This document shows, one piece after another, positions 33,132 to 42,973 of a stretch of DNA of 64,000 nt; within the stretch, counting starts at the first letter, position 1; each line of letters starts with the position of its first letter. The translations under genes and the position numbers were made by a program. The notes beneath the pieces were generated by a model. It was not told the DNA's origin and ran no database searches. It saw only the letters and a program-made list of their open reading frames with translations. The stretch comes from Thermoleophilia bacterium (GTDB lineage: Bacteria; Actinomycetota; Thermoleophilia; Gaiellales; Gaiellaceae), in NCBI GenBank assembly GCA_020845695.1, contig JADLFG010000016.1:1-64000 (forward strand). Reading direction: 5' to 3'.

Positions 33132-33722
33132 ATGGAGCGGTTCGTCGTGCCGGCGCGAGAGGGCCGTGCGGTCTACGTTCGCGCGGGCCGGCGCTTTCGC
33201 GTCGTCGACCTCGACGGCGGGCAGGTCGCCGACACGTTCGCGTTCTGCGCGAACGACGTCTCGGAGTACCACTCGGCCGAGCACACGCGCGTCGGCGTCA
33301 ACCGGCTGTTCCCGAGAGTCGGCGAGCAGTTCGTCACGAACCGCCGCCGCCCGATCCTCTTGTTCGAGGAGGACCGCACTCCGGGGATTCACGACATGCT
33401 CTGCGCGGCGTGCGATCCGGCGCGGTTTGCCGGGCTCGGGGTGGAGGGGTGGCACGCGTCCTGCCAGGAGAACCTCCAGACGGCGATGGCGGCGCTCGGG
33501 CACGAGCGAGTCGAGATCCCGCAGCCGATCAACCTGTTCATGAATACGCCGGTGGTCGACGAGGCAGGGACGATCGACTGGCTTCCGGCCCGGACGAAGG
33601 CCGGCGACTTCGTCGTCTTCCGGGCGGAGCTCGACTGCGTCGTGTGCGTCTCGGCGTGCCCGCAGGACATCGTCGCCATCAACGGCCCGGGGCCGTCGCC
33701 GGTCGCGATCGAGCTCCTCTGA
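33132..33722 (+). CDS. DUF1989 (urea carboxylase-associated family) protein
   Basis: A 196-aa protein matching the DUF1989 family: GRRFRVVDLDGGQVADTFAF at the N terminus, EYHSAEHTR, the metal-binding-like HDMLCAACDP, and NLFMNTPV with CVVCVSACPQD near the C terminus. Relatives accompany urea carboxylase or amino-acid catabolic enzymes; their chemistry is unsettled. A GTG at 33129 directly before the ATG is an alternative start. It converges with the hydrolase gene, ending one base before that gene's stop. Confidence 0.85.
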   Translation: MERFVVPAREGRAVYVRAGRRFRVVDLDGGQVADTFAFCANDVSEYHSAEHTRVGVNRLFPRVGEQFVTNRRRPILLFEEDRTPGIHDMLCAACDPARFAGLGVEGWHASCQENLQTAMAALGHERVEIPQPINLFMNTPVVDEAGTIDWLPARTKAGDFVVFRAELDCVVCVSACPQDIVAINGPGPSPVAIELL

Positions 33723-33723
33723 G

Positions 33724-34830
33724 CTACCCGCGGCGGACGAGGAGCCGCGCCGGGCTCTCGATCGTCATGCGCCGGATGTCGCCGTCTGAGATCCCGACTC
33801 GACGCAGGGTCGGGAGCACGAACTCGGTGAGCCAGGCGTAGCCGAGCCCGCCGCCGGCCCGGGTGAGCATCCGAAAGCACACGTCGGTGCCGAGCACGAG
33901 CTGCGCCGCGTAGCCGCGGCGGACGAGCGCGACGACCCCGGCGAGGCGGTCGGCATCCGACTCGATCAGCCAGTCCCGGTCGAGGAGGTTCCAGCGGTGG
34001 CCGAAGCAGTCGATCGAGATGTTCGCGCCCCGGGACAGCAGCTCCTCGTGATAGCCGAGCCGCAGGCTGCGGCGGCCGGGGTCGAGCACGAGGTCGCGCA
34101 GGCCGTGCTCGACGAGGAAGGCGTCGCCGTGGGCCACGACCACCCGGGCTGGATCGAGACCGTGGCGCTCCAGGAGGGCGACCGCCCGCCGGCCGTCCGT
34201 ACCCGGCTCGAAGCCAGGGTGCACGGTGACCGACAGCCCCGTGGCGACCGCGGCCTGGGCCGCCGCCGCCAGGACGCGCTCCTGCTTCGCCGAGAGGGTC
34301 GTGAGCCCGATCTCGCCGATGTGGCCGGCCCGCACGTCGGTGTCCCCGATGCCCCGCTCGACCTCGCCGATCATGTGCTCGGTGAGCCGGTCGACATCGG
34401 CCGCGCGCAGCTCCTCGGGCCAGGACTCCTCGATGTAGAGACCGGTGGAGGCGACGATGTTCACCCCGGTGCGCTCCGAGAGGCGCCGGAGCCCGAGCGG
34501 GTCGCCGCGGATGCCCGAGCAGCTCAGCTCGAGCACCGTCGCGCCCCCGCCCCGGGCGAACCGCTCGAGCTCGCCGGCCATCACGTCCTCGTCGTCGAGG
34601 CGGCAGTTGTCCTGGGAGCGGTAGGGGCCGTGCTGCTCGACGAGTCCCCGGGTCCCGAGCTCGAACGGCAGGGCCCACGGCAGCGCGTCCGCCGGGTCGT
34701 CACGGTAGACGTCGCGGTACACGCCGAGGTCGCAGAGCACGTGCTCGTGCATCGACGTGAGACCGATCGCGCCGGCGTGGAGCGGCCCGCGCACCGTCGT
34801 CACGAACCCGTCTGCGATCTCGGGAGCCAC
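33724..34830 (-). CDS. Phosphotriesterase-family metal-dependent hydrolase (lactonase/PHP-like)
   Basis: A 368-aa TIM-barrel amidohydrolase. Metal-binding HxH is in LTSMHEHVLCD, the bridging acidic residue is the Glu in GHIGEIG (PHP-like, instead of the carboxylated lysine of true phosphotriesterase), further ligands are in VTVHPG and VVAHGD, and the last aspartate is in LGTDVC. Natural substrates of the family are often lactones. It is the last gene of the minus-strand E1-E2-SDR-hydrolase operon, 23 bp after the SDR. Confidence 0.88.
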   Translation of the reverse strand: MAPEIADGFVTTVRGPLHAGAIGLTSMHEHVLCDLGVYRDVYRDDPADALPWALPFELGTRGLVEQHGPYRSQDNCRLDDEDVMAGELERFARGGGATVLELSCSGIRGDPLGLRRLSERTGVNIVASTGLYIEESWPEELRAADVDRLTEHMIGEVERGIGDTDVRAGHIGEIGLTTLSAKQERVLAAAAQAAVATGLSVTVHPGFEPGTDGRRAVALLERHGLDPARVVVAHGDAFLVEHGLRDLVLDPGRRSLRLGYHEELLSRGANISIDCFGHRWNLLDRDWLIESDADRLAGVVALVRRGYAAQLVLGTDVCFRMLTRAGGGLGYAWLTEFVLPTLRRVGISDGDIRRMTIESPARLLVRRG

Positions 34831-34853
34831 CCCGCCGGCGGGCTGCGGACTCG

Positions 34854-35699
34854 TCAGATCCCTCCGCCCATCCCGCCGTCGATGACGATCGCGGCCCCGT
34901 TCACGAACGCCGCCGCGTCGGAGGCGAGGAACGCCACCACGCGGGCCACGTCCTCGGGGGTGCCGCGCCGGCCGAGAGCGATCGAGCGCTCGAGACTCGC
35001 CGCCACCTCGGCGGGCGTCACCCCGGACTGGTGCGCGTACACCTGGAGGCCGATCTCCTCCATCTGGGTGTCGATGTCGCCCGGGCAGACGGCGTTCACG
35101 CGGATGCCGTACCGCCCGAGATCCATGGCCAGCGACTTCGTGAGGCCGACCACGGCGAACTTCGTCGTGTTGTAGGCGGCCAGGCCCGCCGTCGCGAGCA
35201 CCCCGGCGAGGGACGCGGAGGTGACGATCGACCCGCCCCCGCGCGCCCGCAGGTGCGGGACGACCGCATGCACGCAGTGGACGATCCCCATCACGTTCAC
35301 CTGCCAGGACCGCTGCCAGTCCTCGTCGCTCAGCTCGAGGAAGTCGCGCGCGCCGACCGGGGTGCCCGCGTTCGCGAACAGGATGTCGATCCGGCCGAAC
35401 GCCGCCTGGGCCTGCTCCACGCAGGCCTCCACCTCGCCGCGCCGCGTCACATCGAGGGCGAGGCCGAGGGCGCGGCGGCCGAGCTCCTCGACGAGGCGCA
35501 CCGTCTCCGCGATCCCCTCCGGGTCGGTCGCCACCGTCGGCCGGCCGAACATGTCGGTGCCGGGGCTGGGGCGGCCGAGGTCGGTCACGACCACGTCCGC
35601 CCCCTGCCTCGCCAGCTCCACGGCGGCCGCGCGCCCGATGCCCCGCGCCCGCCCCGCCCCGGTCACGACGGCGACTCTCCCCTCGAGCGGTTCGGTCAT
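34854..35699 (-). CDS. Short-chain dehydrogenase/reductase (SDR)
   Basis: A 281-aa classical SDR starting at the ATG at 35699 (GGGAGGGG upstream). Cofactor motif TGAGRARGIG, NAGTP, catalytic Ser in SIVTSASLAG and YNTTK are all present, with the PGDIDT loop after the active site. The region LGRPSPGTDMFGRPT after strand 2 carries an acidic Asp, favouring NAD. The substrate is unknown; the 14-bp gap to the E2 gene ties it to the 2-oxoacid dehydrogenase. Confidence 0.9.
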   Translation of the reverse strand: MTEPLEGRVAVVTGAGRARGIGRAAAVELARQGADVVVTDLGRPSPGTDMFGRPTVATDPEGIAETVRLVEELGRRALGLALDVTRRGEVEACVEQAQAAFGRIDILFANAGTPVGARDFLELSDEDWQRSWQVNVMGIVHCVHAVVPHLRARGGGSIVTSASLAGVLATAGLAAYNTTKFAVVGLTKSLAMDLGRYGIRVNAVCPGDIDTQMEEIGLQVYAHQSGVTPAEVAASLERSIALGRRGTPEDVARVVAFLASDAAAFVNGAAIVIDGGMGGGI

Positions 35700-35713
35700 A
35701 GTCCCCTCCCGCG

Positions 35714-36886
35714 CTACGCGAGCAGCAAGGCGGGCTCCTCGATGGCCGCGATCAGCGCGTGCAGGAACGCCATCGCCGGAGCACCGTCGACTGCCCGGTG
35801 GTCGAAGGTCAGCGACACCGCCATCACCGGCGCCGCCACGATTCCCGTCGCCGACACGACCGGCTGCTCCCGCGCGCGCCCGAAGGAGACGATGGCCGTC
35901 GTGCCGGCCGGGATGATCTGCGTCGCGTGGCCCGCCCCCACGGCGCCGATGTTGGAGATCGTGAACGTCTGGCCGCCCTGCTCCTCCGGCCGGATCGTTC
36001 GCTCGCGGACGCGTGACGTCAGGCCGGCGATCGCGTCGGAAAGCCCGGGGACCGAGAGGCTGTCCGCGTCGCGAACGACCGGGACGACGAGGCCCTCCGG
36101 TCCCGCCACGGCCATCCCGAGGTCGACGAACCGGTGCACGACGAGATCCTCGCCCTCGACCGTCGCGTTCAGCTCGGGGAAGCCGCGCAGCGCAGCGACG
36201 GCGGCTGCCCCCAGCAGCCCGTCGAGGGGGACGTTCCGCTCGAGGCGCTCCGCGAGCGCCCGGCGCGCGGCGAGGAGGCGGGTGGCGTCGGCGTCGGCGT
36301 GGGCGGTGACGTGCGGGACGGCCTGCCACTGGGAGGTCAGATGGCTCGCGATCGTCCGCCGGGTGCGCGAGAGGGGGGTGCGCGTGCTGGCTCGCGTCCG
36401 TCCGCCGGAGCCGCCGGCGCCCCGGGCCGGCTGTCGCGCCAGGGCTGCCTCCACGTCGCTTCGCCGCACTCGGCCGCCGGGGCCGCTGCCCGCAATCACG
36501 CTGAGGTCGAGGCCGCGCTCGCGGGCGAGCCGCCGCACGAGCGGCGTCGCGAGCGGTCTCGCCGCCGGCCGCGGTTCCCGATCGCGTACCGGGGCGTCCG
36601 CGGGCTTCGAGGCGGCGCTCCGGGGCTCGGCCGGCGCCGGCGAGCCGGAGGAGTCGGCGATGACGACGAGCGGTGCTCCGACCGCCACGACCGTGCCGGG
36701 CGGGCCGGCGAGCTCGCGGACGACGCCGGCGAAGGGGACGGGGATCTCGACCACCGATTTCTCTGTCTCGATCTCGCACAGGGTCTGGTCAGGGGTGACC
36801 TCGTCGCCGACCTGGACGTTCCACGCCAGGATCTCGCACTCCTGCAGCCCGGAGCCGAGATCGGGCAGGCAGAACGTTCGCGCCAT
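35714..36886 (-). CDS. 2-oxoacid dehydrogenase complex E2 (dihydrolipoamide acyltransferase)
   Basis: A 390-aa E2 with one N-terminal lipoyl domain (lipoylated Lys in IETEKSVVEIP), a Pro/Ala/Arg-rich linker, a peripheral subunit-binding domain (ATPLVRRLARERGLDLS) and a catalytic core ending with the active-site motif SLTFDHRAVDGAPA. It transfers the acyl group from E1 to CoA. Its ATG overlaps the E1 stop by one base (TGATG). No E3 (lipoamide dehydrogenase) gene is in the window. Confidence 0.92.
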   Translation of the reverse strand: MARTFCLPDLGSGLQECEILAWNVQVGDEVTPDQTLCEIETEKSVVEIPVPFAGVVRELAGPPGTVVAVGAPLVVIADSSGSPAPAEPRSAASKPADAPVRDREPRPAARPLATPLVRRLARERGLDLSVIAGSGPGGRVRRSDVEAALARQPARGAGGSGGRTRASTRTPLSRTRRTIASHLTSQWQAVPHVTAHADADATRLLAARRALAERLERNVPLDGLLGAAAVAALRGFPELNATVEGEDLVVHRFVDLGMAVAGPEGLVVPVVRDADSLSVPGLSDAIAGLTSRVRERTIRPEEQGGQTFTISNIGAVGAGHATQIIPAGTTAIVSFGRAREQPVVSATGIVAAPVMAVSLTFDHRAVDGAPAMAFLHALIAAIEEPALLLA

Positions 36887-39006
36887 CAGCCGTCGAGCGT
36901 CCGGCGAACCGCGACGGCGATCCGCTCCGGTTCGAGCAGGGAGTAGCGTTCGAGGAGCGCCTGTCCCCAGGGCATGTCCGGATGACCGACTCGAACCGGC
37001 GGGGTCTCCAGGAGATAGCTTCCCTTCTCCGCCACGACGGCAGCGATCTCGGCCCCGACACCTCCGATCGTCGGCGCCTCGTGGCAGACGACCAGGCGCC
37101 CCGTCTTCGCAACGCTCTCGAGCACCGCCTCCTCGTCCCAGGGCTTGAGGGTGCGCAGATCGATCAGCTCCACCGACACGCCCCCGGCGGCCAGGAGGTC
37201 GACGGCGGCCAGCCCGGTGTTGACCGCGTTCCCGTAGGCGACGATCGTCGCGTCGTGACCGTCCCGGACCGTTCGCGCGCGGCCGAGCGGGATCGTGTAG
37301 TGATCGACGGGAACCCCGTCGTGCTTCACGAAGTACTGGGCGATCGGCTCGAAGAAGACGATCGGATCGTCGGCCTCGAGGGCCGCTGCCAGCAGACCTT
37401 TCGCATCGAAGGGATTCGACGGGTAGACGACGACGAGGCCCGGCGTGTGGACGAAGAGCGCCTCGGGGGAGTCGGAGTGTCCCTCGTAGCCCTCGTGGCC
37501 GCCGCCGGTCGGCATGCGAATGACCATCGGCGTCGTGATGACGCCGCGCGTGCGCCAGCGATAGCGGGCCGCGTGGAACACGATCTGGTCGAACGCCGTG
37601 TTCATGAAGCCGGCGAACTCGAGCTCCGGCACGGGTCTCAGTCCCGCCATCGCCATCCCGACCGCCGTCCCGAGGATCCCCGTCTCGGACAGCGGCGTGT
37701 CGATCACCCGCTCGCCGCCGAACCGCTCGTACAGCCCCTCGGTGACTCGGAACACCCCGCCCTCGAGACCGACGTCCTCCCCCAGCAGGACGACCCGGTC
37801 GTCGTGCTCGAGCGCGTGACGCAGGGCCGCGTTCACCGCCTCGACGAGCGTCATCGACGCCGTCCCGGCCCCGGGAGCAGGCCTCCGCTCGCTCGCCTGC
37901 TCCGCCTCGGCCGGGGCCGTGGCGTCGCTTCCGTCAGGCTCCGCCTCGCGGAGCTGGTCGGCGAGGTGGCTCGGCATCGCCGCATAGACGTGGCGAAACG
38001 GCACCGAGCGCGGCGGGAGCTCGCCGGCCTCGAGCGCCTCGATCGCCTCGTCGACGCTCGCCGCCACCTCCTGGCGCGTAGCCTCCTCGAGCCCCGCCTC
38101 GAGGAGACCGCGCTCCTCGAGCAGGCGCCGCATCCGGTCGATCGGGTCGCGGCCCTTCCACTCCTCCTCCTCCTCGCGGGTGCGGTAGGCGGGACGGCCG
38201 TCGTAGGTCGAGTGGGGAGCGTAGCGGTACATGAGCGTCTCGACCAGCGTCGGTCCCCCGCCGCCCGCCGCCCGCTCGACCGCCGCGCGGACGGCGTCGC
38301 GGACAGCGAGAGCGTCCATCCCGTCGACCCGGACGCCCGGGAGGCCGTACGCATCGGCCTTCTGCGCGAGGGTCGCCGCCGCCGTCTGCCTGGTGACGGG
38401 CGTCGACTGCGCGTAGAGGTTGTTCAGGCAGACGAACACGACCGGCGCCCGCCAGACGCCGGCGAAGTTCAGCCCGGCGTGGAAGTCGCTCACGGAGGTG
38501 GCGCCGTCGCCGAAGACCGCCACCGCAACCTCGTCCCGGCCGCGGAGCCGCGCCGCGTGCGCGTAGCCGGCCGCGTGCGTGATGTGGGTCCCGATCGTCG
38601 CGTTGAGCGGGGTGATGCGGTGCTCGACCGGATCCCAGACCCGATCGACGGCGCCCTTCCACAGCGCCAGCTCGCAGACGACGGGGACGCCGCGGGCGAG
38701 ACGGATCGGCTGCTCCCGGTAGGCGGAGAAGATCCAGTCCTGCTCGCGAAGCGCGAACGCGACTCCCGCCGCCGCCTCCATGCCGCTGCACTGGTAGTAG
38801 GCGGGAAGGCGGCCGGTGCGCTGGAGGTGGAACGCGCGCTCGTCGAACGCACGCGCCGCGACCATGGCCCGGAACAGGGCGATGAGCTGCCCCGGCTCTT
38901 CCTCGCCCGAGGCGTGCCGGGTCGGGGCGGGCGGTCCGCGGTGTTCCAGGGGATCGGTCTGAGAGGGCATCGGTGAGAAGAGCCGAAGGACGGTGATCGC
39001 CATCAT
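36886..39006 (-). CDS. 2-oxoacid dehydrogenase E1, alpha and beta fused
   Basis: A ~706-aa protein. The first ~330 residues are an E1-alpha (ThDP motif GDGATSVSDF ... NN, HSTYDGRPAYRT phosphorylation-loop-like segment). An Ala/Glu linker leads to an E1-beta (LLGEDVGLEGGVFRVTEGL, TPLSETGILGTAVGMA, PSNPFDAKGLL). The enzyme decarboxylates a 2-oxoacid and acylates E2; branched-chain oxoacids, pyruvate or acetoin are all possible. The first in-frame AUG after a plausible promoter is at 39006; an ATG at 38970 is the alternative, and ribosome sites are weak at both. Confidence 0.88.
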   Translation of the reverse strand: MMAITVLRLFSPMPSQTDPLEHRGPPAPTRHASGEEEPGQLIALFRAMVAARAFDERAFHLQRTGRLPAYYQCSGMEAAAGVAFALREQDWIFSAYREQPIRLARGVPVVCELALWKGAVDRVWDPVEHRITPLNATIGTHITHAAGYAHAARLRGRDEVAVAVFGDGATSVSDFHAGLNFAGVWRAPVVFVCLNNLYAQSTPVTRQTAAATLAQKADAYGLPGVRVDGMDALAVRDAVRAAVERAAGGGGPTLVETLMYRYAPHSTYDGRPAYRTREEEEEWKGRDPIDRMRRLLEERGLLEAGLEEATRQEVAASVDEAIEALEAGELPPRSVPFRHVYAAMPSHLADQLREAEPDGSDATAPAEAEQASERRPAPGAGTASMTLVEAVNAALRHALEHDDRVVLLGEDVGLEGGVFRVTEGLYERFGGERVIDTPLSETGILGTAVGMAMAGLRPVPELEFAGFMNTAFDQIVFHAARYRWRTRGVITTPMVIRMPTGGGHEGYEGHSDSPEALFVHTPGLVVVYPSNPFDAKGLLAAALEADDPIVFFEPIAQYFVKHDGVPVDHYTIPLGRARTVRDGHDATIVAYGNAVNTGLAAVDLLAAGGVSVELIDLRTLKPWDEEAVLESVAKTGRLVVCHEAPTIGGVGAEIAAVVAEKGSYLLETPPVRVGHPDMPWGQALLERYSLLEPERIAVAVRRTLDG

Positions 39007-39167
39007 AGACCAGCAATACACTTGAAGCAATGATAAAGTGCCACTGATTCGTAATCACAACGGTGGAGATGATCACGGATTAGCAGACCGCGGCGCCGTG
39101 GGTTAGAGTTGGGCGCCCGCGCCATCCAGGCCGTCCACGACGTCGCCGGTGATGCAGGGAGAGACAC
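39007..39167. promoter_or_regulatory. AT-richer divergent control region between E1 and the importer operon
   Basis: This 160-bp gap contains a minus-strand TTGTGA (39056-39061), 17-bp spacer and TTTATC as a plausible E1 promoter. It also carries TAATCAC (39052-39058) and ATGATCAC (39069-39076), two motifs repeated next to each other at 44809-44823 in the other divergent region of this cluster. They may be operators of the cluster's Lrp/AsnC-type regulator. Confidence 0.4.
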
Positions 39168-40109
39168 GTGGTGCGCTTCGCGTTCATAGCCCGCCGCCTC
39201 GCGCATCTGGCTCCCCTCCTCCTCGGCATCGTCTTCCTCGTCCATCTCCTGCTGGCGATAACGCCCGGCGACCCCGCGCGCGTCATCCTCGGTCTGCGGG
39301 CGAGCCAGGCCGACATCGAGGCTCTGCGCGCCGAGCTCGGGCTCGACGACTCGCTGCCGGTCCAGTACGGCCACTATCTCGCCGATGTCGCGCAGGGCGA
39401 CCTGGGAACGTCGATCCGCTCCGACCGTCCCGTCCGGGGGCTGATCGCCGACCGGCTGCCGGTGACGCTCTGGCTGATGGCGGCCGGCTCCCTGTTCGCG
39501 CTGCTCTTCGCCGTGCCCCTCGCTCTGCTCGCGGCCCTTCGCCGTGACCGCGTCGCCGACCATCTGGCGCGGGGGTTCGGGCTGGCCGCGCTGGCGATGC
39601 CGTCCTTCTGGGTGGGCATCATGCTGATCGTCTTCGTCGCGCTGCCGACGGGGGCGTTTCCGGTCGCCGGCTTCGGCGACAGCCTTCCCGAGCACGTTCG
39701 CGCGATCGTGCTGCCCGGGATCACGCTCGGGCTCGCGCTCTCGCCGCTGCTCGTCCGCAGTCTCCGCTCCGAGCTGATCGCCGTCTTCGATGCCGACTAC
39801 ATCGCGTTCGCGCGCTCTCTGGGCGTCTCCCGCGTGCGCATCGTCCTCCGGCACGCGCTGCGAAATGCGCTCGTTCCGGTGATCACGATCCTTGCCGTAC
39901 AGGTGGCGTACATGCTGTTCGGCGCCGTCGTGGTCGAGACCACGTTCGCTCTGCCCGGGCTCGGCCAGGCGATGACCGAGGCCGTGGCCACGCGGGACTT
40001 CCCGGTCGTCCAGGGCGTCACGCTCGTGTTCGCCGTGCTGGTCGTCCTCGTCCACCTGCTCGCCGACATCGTCCATGCGCTCGTCGATCCCCGAGTGGAG
40101 CTCCACTGA
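39168..40109 (+). CDS. Dipeptide/oligopeptide ABC transporter permease (DppB-like)
   Basis: A 313-aa permease with GTG start and AGGGAGA upstream. The N-terminal helix and the QYGHYLADVAQGDLGTS segment are typical of DppB/OppB; the EAA-like loop is in FARSLGVSRVRIVLRHALRNAL. About six membrane segments are visible. It is the first gene of the importer operon. Confidence 0.93.
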   Translation: MVRFAFIARRLAHLAPLLLGIVFLVHLLLAITPGDPARVILGLRASQADIEALRAELGLDDSLPVQYGHYLADVAQGDLGTSIRSDRPVRGLIADRLPVTLWLMAAGSLFALLFAVPLALLAALRRDRVADHLARGFGLAALAMPSFWVGIMLIVFVALPTGAFPVAGFGDSLPEHVRAIVLPGITLGLALSPLLVRSLRSELIAVFDADYIAFARSLGVSRVRIVLRHALRNALVPVITILAVQVAYMLFGAVVVETTFALPGLGQAMTEAVATRDFPVVQGVTLVFAVLVVLVHLLADIVHALVDPRVELH

Positions 40110-40110
40110 C

Positions 40111-40980
40111 GTGCCGGCCGGAGCCGCCGCCGAGCAGCCTGTGGTAGAGCCGGCCGCCGCCGTGACGGCCGGCCGGCGTCGCGGCCCGGTTCCGCGCAAG
40201 CTCTGGTTCGGACTCGGCGTCGTCCTCGTGGCGGCGATGATCGGCGCCCTCGCCCCATGGCTCGCCCCCTACGACCCGAGCGCCCAGAGCGTGGCGAAGC
40301 GGCTCGAGGCGCCGAGCGCCGAGCACCTCCTCGGGACCGACGCTCTCGGCCGGGACCAGCTCTCCCGGATCCTGTACGGCGCCCGGGTCGATCTGGCAGT
40401 CGCCCTGCTCGCGGTCACCTTGCCGATGCTCCTCGGGCTGGCGATCGGAAGCACCGCCGGCTACGCCGGCGGCTGGTGGGACACGGTGGCCATGCGCGTC
40501 GCCGACCTCGTCCAGGCGTTTCCCGTCTACGTGCTTCTGATCGCGCTCGCCTTCGCGCTCGGCGCCGGCGTTCGGTCCGTCCTGGTCGCGTTTCTCGCCA
40601 TCGGCTGGGTCGCCTACGCGCGGCTCGGCCGCGCCGAGGTGCTGCGAGTTCGCTCGCTGGACTATGTGCTTGCGGCGCACCTCGGCGGGCTCGGCCGTCT
40701 GAGGGTGCTCTGGCGACACGTGCTACCCAACGTCGTCTCACAGCCGCTCGTCTACATGGCCTCCGACGTCGTCGTCGCGATGACGACGTTCGCAGCGCTC
40801 TCCTACCTCGGACTCGGCGTCCAGCCGCCGACCGCGGAGTGGGGGGCGATGATTGCCGACGGGCAGCCATACCTTCGTGACCAGTGGTGGCTGTCAGTCG
40901 CGCCCGGGGGAGCAATCGTCATCGTGGGGCTCGGCTTCTCGCTCGTGGGCGACGGCCTCGACGACCACCTGCGCCGGTGA
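40111..40980 (+). CDS. Dipeptide/oligopeptide ABC transporter permease (DppC-like)
   Basis: A 289-aa permease. The GTG at 40111, one base after the preceding stop, is chosen; an ATG at 40075 would overlap dppB. DppC features are the APYDPSAQS region after TM1, HLLGTDALGRDQLSRILYGAR, and the EAA-like segment YVLAAHLGGLGRLRVLWRHVL. It pairs with the DppB-like subunit. Confidence 0.92.
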   Translation: MPAGAAAEQPVVEPAAAVTAGRRRGPVPRKLWFGLGVVLVAAMIGALAPWLAPYDPSAQSVAKRLEAPSAEHLLGTDALGRDQLSRILYGARVDLAVALLAVTLPMLLGLAIGSTAGYAGGWWDTVAMRVADLVQAFPVYVLLIALAFALGAGVRSVLVAFLAIGWVAYARLGRAEVLRVRSLDYVLAAHLGGLGRLRVLWRHVLPNVVSQPLVYMASDVVVAMTTFAALSYLGLGVQPPTAEWGAMIADGQPYLRDQWWLSVAPGGAIVIVGLGFSLVGDGLDDHLRR

Positions 40981-41972
40981 GCGAGCCCGTGCTCGAGGTG
41001 CGTGCGCTGCGCGTCGCGATCCGGCGGCCCGATCGCGTCGTCACCCCGGTCGACGACGTCTCCTTCACCGTGGCCCCCGGGGAGGCGCTCGGCCTCGTCG
41101 GCGAGTCCGGCTCGGGCAAGAGCCTGACGCTCCGAGCACTCGTCGGCCTCCTGCCGAGACAGGGGCAGATCGCCGGCGGTGAGCTGCTCTACCGTCCCGC
41201 CGACGGAGACCTCCGCCCGTACCGGCCGGAGGAGGTTTGCGGCACCGGTATGGCGATGGTGTTCCAGGAACCGATGACGGCGCTCAATCCGCTTCTCCGC
41301 GTCGGCTCGCTCCTCGCCGAGGCGCTACGGGGCCGGGGAGGCGGACGCGCTTCCTCCCGCCGCCGCGCTGTCGCTCTCCTCCGCGAGGTCGGGGTGCCCG
41401 ACCCCGAGCGGCAGCTGGGCGTCTACCCACACCAGCTCTCCGGCGGGCTCCGCCAGCGCGTGATGATCGCGATGGCCCTCGCGACGGAGCCGCGGGTACT
41501 CCTGTGCGACGAGCCGACGACCGCCCTCGACGTCACCGTCCAGGATCAGGTGCTGCGCCTGATCGACCGCCTCCGGCGCGAGCGAGATCTCGCCGTCGTC
41601 TTCGTCACCCACGACCTGGCCGTGATCGGGGAGGTGTGCGACCGCGTGGCCGTGATGTACGCGGGCCGCATCGTCGAGATCGGACCGGTCAGCGCGGTGC
41701 TCCTCGCCCCGAGGCATCCGTACACGGACGGTCTCGGGCGGGCACAGCCGCAGCTCGACCGCCGGGCTCGCTCGCTCGCGGGAATCGGGGGCACGCCCCC
41801 CGATCCGGACGCCTTCCCGCCCGGCTGCCGCTTCCATCCGCGGTGCGTGCTGGCGCGGGAGGACTGCGCCACCGCTGCCCACGACCTGCTCCCCGCCGGC
41901 GACGGGCATAGCACGGCGTGCCGGCGTGCGGATGACATGCGGGCGGCAACCGGCCCGGGAGCGCCGGGATGA
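40977..41972 (+). CDS. Oligopeptide ABC transporter ATP-binding protein (DppD-like)
   Basis: A 331-aa ATPase whose GTG overlaps the DppC stop by 4 bp. Walker A is GESGSGKS, the signature is [15 protein letters not shown], Walker B is [12 protein letters not shown] and the H-loop is VTHDLAV. The C-terminal oligopeptide-ABC extension contains the cysteine-rich [17 protein letters not shown], which in related transporters binds an Fe-S cluster. Confidence 0.93.
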   Translation: MSEPVLEVRALRVAIRRPDRVVTPVDDVSFTVAPGEALGLVGESGSGKSLTLRALVGLLPRQGQIAGGELLYRPADGDLRPYRPEEVCGTGMAMVFQEPMTALNPLLRVGSLLAEALRGRGGGRASSRRRAVALLREVGVPDPERQLGVYPHQLSGGLRQRVMIAMALATEPRVLLCDEPTTALDVTVQDQVLRLIDRLRRERDLAVVFVTHDLAVIGEVCDRVAVMYAGRIVEIGPVSAVLLAPRHPYTDGLGRAQPQLDRRARSLAGIGGTPPDPDAFPPGCRFHPRCVLAREDCATAAHDLLPAGDGHSTACRRADDMRAATGPGAPG

Positions 41973-42925
41973 CGCCTCTCCTCGAGGTAGCCGGTCTCGA
42001 GGTCAGCTTCCGGCTCGGCTCCGGGAGCGTCGTTCCCGGGCTCGGGCGCAGCGCCAGGGCGCTGCGCGCGGTCGACGGCGTGACGCTTCGAATCGACCGG
42101 GGCGTCACGCTCGGTCTCGCCGGCGAGTCGGGGTGCGGCAAGACCACGCTCGCCCGGACGATCGTCGGCCTTGAGCGGCCGGCGACGGGGTCGATCCGGC
42201 TCGCCGGCGTGGAGCTCGGGGTCGACCGCGACCGCCAGACTCGTCGCCGCATGCAGATGGTCTTCCAGGACCCGGCGTCGTCGCTCAATCCGGCGCGGAC
42301 GGTCCGGCAGACGCTGGCCGAGCTGCTGCGCGCCCACGCCGTCGTGCCGCCCGCGGCCGTCGAGCAGCGCTGCTGCGCGCTCGTCGAGTCCGTCGAGCTC
42401 TCCCGCGGGGTGCTCGACGCCTACCCGCGGGCTCTGTCGGGAGGGCAGCGGCAGCGCGTGGGCATCGCCCGGGCGCTTGCGGTCGAGCCCGAGCTGCTCG
42501 TGGCCGACGAGCCCGTGGCGGCACTCGACGTGTCCGTGCAGGCGGGCGTGATCAACCTCCTCGCGCGGCTCCGCGAAGGCCTCGGTCTCACCATTCTTCT
42601 GATCTCCCACGATCTCGCCGTCCTACGTCAGGTGTGCGAGCACATCGCGGTCATGTACCTCGGCCGCATCGTCGAGGAGGCGGCGATCGAGGACGTCTTC
42701 GAGCATCCCCGCCATCCGTACACGAGGGCCCTCCTGCGAGCGGTGCCGAGGATGGGCCAGGCCCGTAGTGAGCAGCCGCTGGCCGGTGAGCCGCCGAGCC
42801 CGGTGGCGATCCCGAGCGGGTGTCGCTTCCACCCGCGATGCCCGCTCGCGCAGGACATCTGCCGCACCGACGACCCGGAGCTGCTCGACCGGGACGGGCA
42901 CCGCGTCGCCTGTCACTTCGCCTAG
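41969..42925 (+). CDS. Oligopeptide ABC transporter ATP-binding protein (DppF-like)
   Basis: A 318-aa ATPase, second of the pair, overlapping its partner by 4 bp (ATGA). Walker A is GESGCGKTT, the signature is LSGGQRQRVGIARAL, Walker B is LLVADEPVAALD, and the C-terminal cysteine motif is [17 protein letters not shown]. With the two permeases and the binding protein on the opposite strand it completes a five-component importer. Confidence 0.93.
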   Translation: MTPLLEVAGLEVSFRLGSGSVVPGLGRSARALRAVDGVTLRIDRGVTLGLAGESGCGKTTLARTIVGLERPATGSIRLAGVELGVDRDRQTRRRMQMVFQDPASSLNPARTVRQTLAELLRAHAVVPPAAVEQRCCALVESVELSRGVLDAYPRALSGGQRQRVGIARALAVEPELLVADEPVAALDVSVQAGVINLLARLREGLGLTILLISHDLAVLRQVCEHIAVMYLGRIVEEAAIEDVFEHPRHPYTRALLRAVPRMGQARSEQPLAGEPPSPVAIPSGCRFHPRCPLAQDICRTDDPELLDRDGHRVACHFA

Positions 42926-42973
42926 GCCTGGCCGTCTGGCGGAAGCACCTCCGGCCGGGGCGAAGGCGGCAAG

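Noticed and set aside
29914..33132. 1072-codon plus-strand frame opposite the restriction gene
   Set aside because: It mirrors the restriction helicase-nuclease, with composition typical of antisense translation and no motifs.
39374..39724. Minus-strand frames opposite the importer permeases (39.0-40.7 kb)
   Set aside because: They are antisense to DppB/DppC genes with clear family motifs and show no motifs of their own.
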